Assembly: GCF_900188255.1 (NCBI RefSeq)
Contig: NZ_FZNS01000018.1
Span: forward strand, 1-58,624
Direction of reading: 5' to 3'
Length of the DNA stretch: 58,624 bases
Source of the DNA: Hymenobacter mucosus
Lineage (GTDB): Bacteria; Bacteroidota; Bacteroidia; Cytophagales; Hymenobacteraceae
Each line of letters starts with the position of its first letter. Position 1 is the stretch's first letter. The position numbers and the translations under genes are program-made. A model generated the notes under the pieces. The model saw only the letters and a program-made list of their open reading frames with translations, searched no databases and was not told the DNA's origin. This document shows, in pieces, positions 53,487 to 58,624 of this stretch.

Positions 53487-53515
53487 TAGTGTAAAATTTT
53501 TTTCTTTTTACACTA
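53487..53515. promoter_or_regulatory. Inverted repeat, possible operator, upstream of the sigma factor gene
   Basis: TAGTGTAAAA (53487-53496) is matched in reverse by TTTTTACACTA (53505-53515), in the A/T-rich 320-bp gap before the sigma-factor gene. It lies 9 bp before the -33 box. It could bind a regulator dimer, or form a weak hairpin. Nothing else is seen in this gap apart from the terminator and promoter. Confidence 0.4.
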
Positions 53516-53523
53516 GCCACCCA

Positions 53524-53554
53524 TTGTGTTTAGCCCTGCTGTTTTCTACATTTG
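53524..53554 (+). promoter_or_regulatory. Promoter of the sigma-factor operon
   Basis: TTG (53524-53526), a 20-nt spacer and TACATTTG (53547-53554). This is a housekeeping-type promoter, so the sigma gene is not obviously self-activated. An in-frame TTG in the -7 box is not a start codon. Confidence 0.65.
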
Positions 53555-53665
53555 ATTTCTACACGGCACTTCACCCTTCCTTCACAATTCCCGAACTCTT
53601 TAGTTCTCACCGGCAACTGCATTCTATGGCCTAAAGCTCTACGTTCTCTAATTCCCGTAGCCTTT

Positions 53666-54301
53666 ATGGAAACCATGCAGCCGAGCGACTCCGCTCTTAT
53701 CTCGCTTTATATTGCCGGCCAGGAAGAGGCCTTTGCGCAGTTGCTCGAGCGGCACAAAAGCCGCGTGTTTACTACTATTATGCTTATCGTTCGTGATGAG
53801 GATGTAGCAGAAGATTTGCTGCAGGATGCCTTTATAAAGGCTATTCACACCATGAAGAGCGGACGCTATAATGAGGAAGGAAAATTCTCTTCTTGGATTT
53901 GCCGTATCGCACACAATCTGGCCATCGACTTTTTCCGGCGTGAAAAACGTAGCCCTTTGTTGAACTTGGATACAACAAGTCACGCCTTTAATTCGTTGTC
54001 GCTGGCAGAAGAAGGTGCTGAAGCTACCATGACGCGGGAAGAAACCCACGCCAGGCTTCGGGAGCTGATTCAGGAGCTGCCCGCGGCGCAGAAAGAAGTC
54101 CTGATCATGCGTCACTACGGCGACATGAGCTTTCAGGAAATTGCCGATGCAACGGGGGTCAGCATTAATACTGCGCTAGGGCGGATGCGTTATGCGCTGA
54201 TCAACCTGCGGAAAAAAATGGCCGCACAACCCGTTTTCTATGATCAAAACTTTACCCCACGAGACACTGCTCCGGTACGTGTACAACGAATTGCCAGCTG
54301 A
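53666..54301 (+). CDS. ECF-type RNA polymerase sigma factor
   Basis: A 211-residue sigma-70 family protein; ATG 53666 (METMQPSDS) follows the promoter, while the longer upstream frame starts within the -7 box. Region 2 is visible (about 15-85, with EDVAEDLLQDAFIKA and SSWICRIAHNLAIDFFRRE) and region 4 (about 130-180, MSFQEIADATGVSINTALGRMRYAL) forms the -35 recognition helix-turn-helix. It redirects RNA polymerase to a stimulus-specific regulon. The following small gene overlaps it by 62 nt and may be its regulator. Confidence 0.92.
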   Translation: METMQPSDSALISLYIAGQEEAFAQLLERHKSRVFTTIMLIVRDEDVAEDLLQDAFIKAIHTMKSGRYNEEGKFSSWICRIAHNLAIDFFRREKRSPLLNLDTTSHAFNSLSLAEEGAEATMTREETHARLRELIQELPAAQKEVLIMRHYGDMSFQEIADATGVSINTALGRMRYALINLRKKMAAQPVFYDQNFTPRDTAPVRVQRIAS

Positions 54302-54470
54302 GCAGTACAAAGAAGTAGAGCAAGCGCTACTTCATGACCCTGAATTGGCTGCCACTTGCGCCGACCTGCTGCTTGCCCAGCAAACGCTCAATGGTATCCA
54401 GCGCACTCCTAGTCAGCAGTCTACTGCGGCCATTTTGCAATACTCGCGCACCTTCATGCGCCAAGGCTAG
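54240..54470 (+). CDS. Small protein overlapping the sigma factor; possible anti-sigma partner
   Basis: A 76-residue protein starting MIKTLPHETLLRYVYNELPAE inside the sigma-factor gene (62-nt overlap, other frame). The composition is helical, with a single Cys (TCADLLLAQQT) and no membrane segment or HxxxCxxC zinc motif. Small helical proteins of this type (ELLRYVYNELP..) commonly follow sigma factors in Hymenobacter. A regulatory role is inferred from position only. The overlap is consistent with translational coupling. Confidence 0.65.
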   Translation: MIKTLPHETLLRYVYNELPAEQYKEVEQALLHDPELAATCADLLLAQQTLNGIQRTPSQQSTAAILQYSRTFMRQG

Positions 54471-54497
54471 GTCTACTTCTGATACAGTTCATCATGC

Positions 54498-54552
54498 ATG
54501 CGGAGTACCGCGAAGCGTACCATCTGGTAACTTCGCGGTACTCCGCATTTTT
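54498..54552 (+). terminator. Intrinsic terminator of the sigma-factor operon
   Basis: 18-bp perfect stem ATGCGGAGTACCGCGAAG (54498-54515) with its complement at 54531-54548 and a 5-T tract. Confidence 0.85.
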
Positions 54553-54623
54553 GCGTTCAACGACGGGCTACGCACACCAGCTACTAGCCTCTCGCATACT
54601 TGCTGGTAGCTTACTTTCTTCTC

Positions 54624-55343
54624 ATGCGTAAATCCGAGCGGTTTCGTCTTTTTATTGAGTACTTCACTACGCACTTTCCAGAGCCCAAAACGGAGCTTAC
54701 TTACTCTAACCCCTATGAGTTGCTCGTTGCAGTAGTACTAAGTGCCCAGTGCACCGACAAGCGGGTCAACCAGGTCATGCCGGCCTTGCTTGAACAGTTT
54801 CCCACGCCTGAGCAGCTAGGAGCCGCCTCGGCCGAGGATATTTTCCCTTTCATTCGAAGCGTCTCTTACCCAAACAACAAAGCCAAACATCTTGCGGGGT
54901 TAGGCCGACTACTGATTACAGAGTTCGGAGGCGAAGTTCCTAGTAGCATTGAGGAGTTACAACGCCTTCCCGGCGTGGGGCGCAAAACTGCTAATGTAGT
55001 GGTATCCGTTATCTACAACCAGCCCGCAATGGCGGTAGACACACACGTGTTTCGGGTATCACACCGGCTGGGGTTGGTAGCCCGCAGCGCCGCTACGCCA
55101 TTGGCAGTTGAGAAGGAGCTAATGCGCTACACTCCGACCGAATTAGTACCAAAAGCTCACCACTGGCTGATTCTTCATGGTCGCTACATTTGCGTGGCCC
55201 GCCAGCCTAAGTGCGTTATATGCCCACTAAAAGAGTGGTGTAAGTACTATACCGACGTAGTATCAAAAGGATTGTTGGTGGAGTCTCCTAAGCTTTCCAA
55301 ACGCAAATCATCCCCCAAGATGGATGACCTAGGCACAACTTAG
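54624..55343 (+). CDS. nth: Endonuclease III (DNA glycosylase/AP lyase)
   Basis: A 239-residue base-excision repair enzyme. The helix-hairpin-helix LPGVGRKTANVV (115-126) contains catalytic Lys121; the active-site Asp139 is in AVDTHVFRV. The [4Fe-4S] cluster ligands are C190, C197, C200 and C206 (C-x6-C-x2-C-x5-C). It removes oxidised pyrimidines. ATG 54624 is chosen over the frame start 8 codons earlier. It is monocistronic; the C-terminal 30 residues are a basic extension. Confidence 0.96.
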   Translation: MRKSERFRLFIEYFTTHFPEPKTELTYSNPYELLVAVVLSAQCTDKRVNQVMPALLEQFPTPEQLGAASAEDIFPFIRSVSYPNNKAKHLAGLGRLLITEFGGEVPSSIEELQRLPGVGRKTANVVVSVIYNQPAMAVDTHVFRVSHRLGLVARSAATPLAVEKELMRYTPTELVPKAHHWLILHGRYICVARQPKCVICPLKEWCKYYTDVVSKGLLVESPKLSKRKSSPKMDDLGTT

Positions 55344-55386
55344 TCTATAAGTAGTTCTAGATAGTCCAAGATATAAAAGCAGGCTG

Positions 55387-56601
55387 CTACCATGTCATTT
55401 GATGAGTGTAGGCATCCTCCAATACTTGCTCAATAACATTTCCTATCTGTTGGCGGTCGAAATATTTCTGCGCTACTTCTTTGCCAGCATCACCAGCAGT
55501 CCGCAATAAGTTTTTATCTTGCAACACTGTTGCAATTGTAAAAACCAAGGCATCTATATCTTCTGAGGGGCTGTACCATCCGCAGCGGTGTTGCTCCACG
55601 AATGTTTTCGTCCATCCGGCATTGGTGACGATGACAGGCGTTCCGACGGCCAAACTATCGTAGAACTTGGCAGGCGAATTAGCATCTAGCACGGGCAAGC
55701 CTAAGAAAGAAACTACCGCTACGTCAGCTAGGCGAAACCACGTAAAGACAGCGTGCCGGGGCTGTGGCGCTACTAACCGAATGAAAGGGTAAGTAGCAGC
55801 GGCCTGCTCCACTATTTCCTGATGAAACCCATGCCCCATAAATAACCAAGTTACATCAGGGTGTTGGGGCGCTAGTTGAACAGCAGCCGCAAGTAAAGTT
55901 GGAATAGCATTGGCACGGCCAAAGGTACCTGCATACAAAATTACCTGTTGCCCTTCCAGACCTTGCTGCTGGCGCAATGCGGCTACCGCAGCAGAAGTAG
56001 CACTAGCGGCCAAATCGAGGTCAGTACCATTGAGTACAGTAGTAACCTTGTCAGCCGAGATGCCTAGCTGGCGCACGTAGCTTGTCATATCTGGTGACAA
56101 GGGCAAAACATGGCGAGCTGATTGGTACAAGCTTTTTTCGAGGTCAAAAAGACGCCGCTGAGCAAACAAATTTGGCACCGCTCCCATAGCAATGGGAAAG
56201 GATGGCCACAAGTCTTGCACTTCAAATACCCATGGTACCCGACGCAGCCGCGCTACTTGTGCCGCTGCCCACGCAGCGGTGAGAGGGGTGCTAATGCCCC
56301 ATATAACATCAGGCTTTTCTAGGCGCACCCCTTCTCGCAGAGCATAGGCGGCATACTGCCCAAAAGACAGAATGCGGCGGGCTACCCCCATCTTATTCTC
56401 ATAGGGAACCTCTGCCGCGCGCATCGTCACCCCCTCTGGCAGCCACGGAAACTCATAGGTGAGACGCTGTCGTTCCCATGTGCGGGTCGTGATGAGCGTA
56501 ATGCGGTGTTTGCGGGCCAGTTGGGCCAGCAACGAATAATGCCGACTCGTCGCAGGACAGTCTGGGTTCGTATGGTACTGGCTAAAGACGGCAATGTGCA
56601 T
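55387..56601 (-). CDS. Glycosyltransferase family 4 (WbuB-like)
   Basis: A 404-residue GT-B glycosyltransferase. ATG 56601 (MHIAVFSQYHTNPDCPATSRH) is the family-like start; the longer frame runs back into gldB. The N-terminal half carries the DIWGISTPLTAAWAAA acceptor domain and VFEVQDLWPSFPI. The C-terminal half has the donor-binding strand VILYAGTFGRANAI and the EAKFYDSLAVGTPVIVTN-like block (AKFYDSLAVGTPVIV). It adds a sugar to a polysaccharide or lipid carrier. It lies 71 nt after gldB on the same strand. Confidence 0.88.
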   Translation of the reverse strand: MHIAVFSQYHTNPDCPATSRHYSLLAQLARKHRITLITTRTWERQRLTYEFPWLPEGVTMRAAEVPYENKMGVARRILSFGQYAAYALREGVRLEKPDVIWGISTPLTAAWAAAQVARLRRVPWVFEVQDLWPSFPIAMGAVPNLFAQRRLFDLEKSLYQSARHVLPLSPDMTSYVRQLGISADKVTTVLNGTDLDLAASATSAAVAALRQQQGLEGQQVILYAGTFGRANAIPTLLAAAVQLAPQHPDVTWLFMGHGFHQEIVEQAAATYPFIRLVAPQPRHAVFTWFRLADVAVVSFLGLPVLDANSPAKFYDSLAVGTPVIVTNAGWTKTFVEQHRCGWYSPSEDIDALVFTIATVLQDKNLLRTAGDAGKEVAQKYFDRQQIGNVIEQVLEDAYTHQMTW

Positions 56602-56672
56602 GCAAATGTCAATGAAAATTGCCGAGTGGAAGAATCTACTTACGAGTTTTGACCACCATGCTATCCTTGCTG

Positions 56673-57701
56673 CTACCGCTCGGCCCGGCGTGGTTTGGGG
56701 CGGTAGCGCGATTCGCTGAGGATGCGCTGCGCATTCTTTTCGCTCATCAACTGCCGCAGGGTTACGGCGGGATGCTCTGCCATATATTTCCGCACAATTT
56801 GCCACCCAACCCAGGCTCCTACCCGACCAGGACACGTCTTATCAATTTCGGGAATGTTGGGCCGCTCCCCCACGTACTTCTGAATGGTGAACGACTCAGT
56901 GTTGTAAAGCAAGCTCTTCTCAATGAAATGCGCCCATATCTTGCTTTCATTGAATGCCACCCCTGCCATTTCTTTATTGGTATAGCCAATCAGTAGAGAG
57001 TCGGCTGTGCAAGGCAACACTTTTTCGGCGAAGTACAGGCTCTTACCATAGTATACCATCTCGCTAAGCATGGTCGGGTTGACGGTCTGCTTCTGATTGT
57101 ATTTGCTACTAATGGCCAGGGCTATTGTGGGCATTAGGTGGTCAGGCGTGTACCGACGCAGCATGTAGTCCGGCATCTGGGGCCGGTACTTAGCTGTTGG
57201 TCCCACAAAGAAATCAGGACTAATCATCAGCAAGCTATCATTTACAAATAGATGCTGGCTAAGACCCGTCACAAACGTTTCTACTAGCGGCGGCTGGAAA
57301 CTGGGGAAGTAATAGCGAATATGCTGAAAGAGCGGCTTCAGCCCTGCTTCCAGCTTGGGCGTAGTAAATATACTATCCGCTTTCAGGTACAGGCGTCGTA
57401 GATCAGGGTTAGAGGCGAGGCGGAGTAGAGTGGCGTTCTGTGCCTGGGCAGGGTACTGCTGCACCTGCAGAATTTGCCGGGCAAACAACGGATGCGTCTC
57501 CACGAAGCGGTTTACATCGGCATTGTTTTTCAGTTGAAAGAAAGGCACCTCCAACCGTTCCAATTGCACCGAAACGGGCACTTTGGCAATTTCCGGGTCT
57601 AGCTCACAAGCATCTTCGCCGCGGTTACAGCTGGGCAGTACCAAAACGGCCGCTCCTATTAGGGCTGCAAGCCAAGGGCGTATACGGGCAGGAATGTGCA
57701 T
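56673..57701 (-). CDS. gldB: Gliding motility lipoprotein GldB
   Basis: A 342-residue lipoprotein with Cys25 at the lipobox (LVLPSCNRG). The core blocks RLEVPFFQLKNN, GLSQHLFVNDSLLMISPDFFVG and GRVGAWVGWQIVRKYM are characteristic of GldB, which F. johnsoniae needs for gliding and which is linked to the Type IX secretion machinery. The usual neighbour gldC is not adjacent here; instead a glycosyltransferase follows. It is divergent from the last porin-family gene. A TAATTTCG box (57721-57728, minus strand) may be its -7 element. Confidence 0.9.
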   Translation of the reverse strand: MHIPARIRPWLAALIGAAVLVLPSCNRGEDACELDPEIAKVPVSVQLERLEVPFFQLKNNADVNRFVETHPLFARQILQVQQYPAQAQNATLLRLASNPDLRRLYLKADSIFTTPKLEAGLKPLFQHIRYYFPSFQPPLVETFVTGLSQHLFVNDSLLMISPDFFVGPTAKYRPQMPDYMLRRYTPDHLMPTIALAISSKYNQKQTVNPTMLSEMVYYGKSLYFAEKVLPCTADSLLIGYTNKEMAGVAFNESKIWAHFIEKSLLYNTESFTIQKYVGERPNIPEIDKTCPGRVGAWVGWQIVRKYMAEHPAVTLRQLMSEKNAQRILSESRYRPKPRRAER

Positions 57702-57788
57702 CTCGCTTCTATCTTTAAGGCGAAATTAGCCAAAACGAACGGTGGATTGCTGCCTTTCGTGTTTTCCCAACGCAGTTCCGTAATTACC

Positions 57789-58466
57789 ATGAAAAAAATA
57801 TTCCTTGCCCTGCTGGTTACGGGGGCCACCATTAGCGTCGCGTCGGCACAGGTAGAGATTGGCTTGAAGGTTTCGCCTTCCATCACCTCACTACGAGCTG
57901 ATGCCCCTTCTCAGTACGCGCTGCAAAGTAAGTCTAGCAAAATCAGTTTGGGCGGCGGCCTCGTAGTCGACTACTTCTTTGGTGAGAACTACGCGTTCAG
58001 CACAGGAGTAGAGTTAGCCGGCAAGGGCGGAAAAATAACTTACTACGATGAGAACACGCGCTCAACCCAGACTCAGAAAATTGGCTTACAGTATCTGCAA
58101 GTGCCCCTCACGGTAAAGCTATTTACCAATGATATAGCCACCGACACGAAGCTTTATTTCCAGTTGGGCGGTACACTTGGCGGAGCTATTGCTGGCAAGA
58201 TAGATGGAGACAAGTACTACACCGACCCAGGTAATACCAGTGCTGGTCAAACCAAAGCTATCAAGCACGTTATCATCCCAGATGCTAGCGTACTCTTGAG
58301 CGTAGGCACTGAGTACCAGGTAGGGCAAAGCACCAAAGTATTCGGTGGAGTAAGCTACCACCGGGGCTTGCTCAATATTGATAACTACTTCGAAGACTCG
58401 CGCGGCTTCAGCTCGGCCACGCTAAAGAACAGTGAGTTTGCCCTTGACTTGGGCTTGAAGTTCTAA
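57789..58466 (+). CDS. Porin-family outer-membrane beta-barrel protein (fifth copy)
   Basis: A 225-residue protein. ATG 57789 gives the signal peptide MKKIFLALLVTGATISVASAQ, with the cut before VEIGLKVSPS. The mature part has the layout of OMP_b-brl_2/PorT-type barrels: GGGLVVDYFFGENYAFSTGVE, LQYLQVPLTVKLFTND and a final ALDLGLKF ending in Phe. It is more distant from the four-gene cluster at 27.8-31.3 kb than these are from one another. It is divergent from gldB. Role unknown. Confidence 0.85.
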   Translation: MKKIFLALLVTGATISVASAQVEIGLKVSPSITSLRADAPSQYALQSKSSKISLGGGLVVDYFFGENYAFSTGVELAGKGGKITYYDENTRSTQTQKIGLQYLQVPLTVKLFTNDIATDTKLYFQLGGTLGGAIAGKIDGDKYYTDPGNTSAGQTKAIKHVIIPDASVLLSVGTEYQVGQSTKVFGGVSYHRGLLNIDNYFEDSRGFSSATLKNSEFALDLGLKF

Positions 58467-58482
58467 CCTGAAAGACTCCTCG

Positions 58483-58525
58483 AAAAGCCACTGCCCGCGC
58501 CATGTAGCGCAGGCAGTGGCTTTTT
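58483..58525 (+). terminator. Intrinsic terminator
   Basis: AAAAGCCACTGCC/GGCAGTGGCTTTTT stem 17 nt after the last gene. The final 100 bases of the window hold no recognisable feature. Confidence 0.85.
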
Positions 58526-58624
58526 GCGTTAGATACTGTGATGAAATGCAAGCAAAGACTGCGCTTTAGCTTAAAAAGAAGAAACTTTTTATTTTAGCAA
58601 TTGCTTAAATTCGCAAGTAGTACC

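Overview
This is a stretch of ordinary chromosome from a member of the Bacteroidota, most likely a Hymenobacter-like Cytophagales species. The evidence is a gliding-motility lipoprotein GldB, Bacteroidota-restricted families (DUF2480, DUF6799 and, tentatively, DUF6150), many small outer-membrane beta-barrels of the porin-family type, moderately high GC, and recurrent Bacteroidota promoters (TTG, a 19-21 nt spacer, TAnnTTTG). No phage, integrase, transposase, CRISPR array or toxin-antitoxin/defence locus is visible. I did not find a complete new multi-gene system; the most unusual items are single loci and non-coding structures.

Layout. 1-480: four tandem promoters at 92-93 bp intervals firing leftwards out of the window (target not visible, possibly an rRNA operon). 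0.5-9.4 kb, minus strand: a serine hydrolase, a lipoprotein, a voltage-gated K+ channel and an APC permease, then a 110-bp inverted-repeat element, tsaB plus a DUF2480 gene, and the rpmH-rnpA-ctp operon. 9.6-19.9 kb: M61 peptidase, a lipoprotein, a small N/Q-rich protein, a PfkB kinase, tRNA-His, a DEAD-box helicase, a membrane protein, a FemAB-like/upp pair and a Wzi/RemB-like outer-membrane protein. 20-26.4 kb, plus strand: a small conserved protein, an MsbA-like ABC exporter, a small membrane protein, gmhA, comM and pyrD. 26.4-31.3 kb: a PagL-like lipid A deacylase facing four consecutive paralogous beta-barrel genes, the last ending in a perfect 64-bp palindrome that also sits at the 3' end of the convergent dipeptidase gene. 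31.3-48.7 kb, minus strand: dipeptidase, plsY, a 1730-residue secreted protein of unknown function, prmA, a two-gene ABC transporter, a DUF6150-like protein, tpiA, a TspO-like protein, uvrA and an SGNH hydrolase. 49-58.6 kb: an alpha/beta hydrolase that has lost its nucleophilic serine, a cluster of DnaA boxes, an MFS exporter, two small proteins, an ECF-type sigma factor with an overlapping small gene, nth, a glycosyltransferase with gldB, and a fifth beta-barrel gene.

How the genes fit together. A large share serves the cell envelope: MsbA-like flippase, GmhA (heptose), PagL-like enzyme, Wzi/RemB-like protein, PlsY, glycosyltransferase, FemAB-like transferase, GldB, five porin-family barrels and the giant secreted protein. 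The rest is housekeeping: translation and tRNA modification (rpmH, rnpA, tsaB, prmA, tRNA-His), nucleotide synthesis (pyrD, upp), DNA repair (uvrA, nth) and glycolysis (tpiA). Most transcription units end in clear intrinsic terminators, and several genes have promoters so close to the ATG that their mRNAs are probably leaderless.
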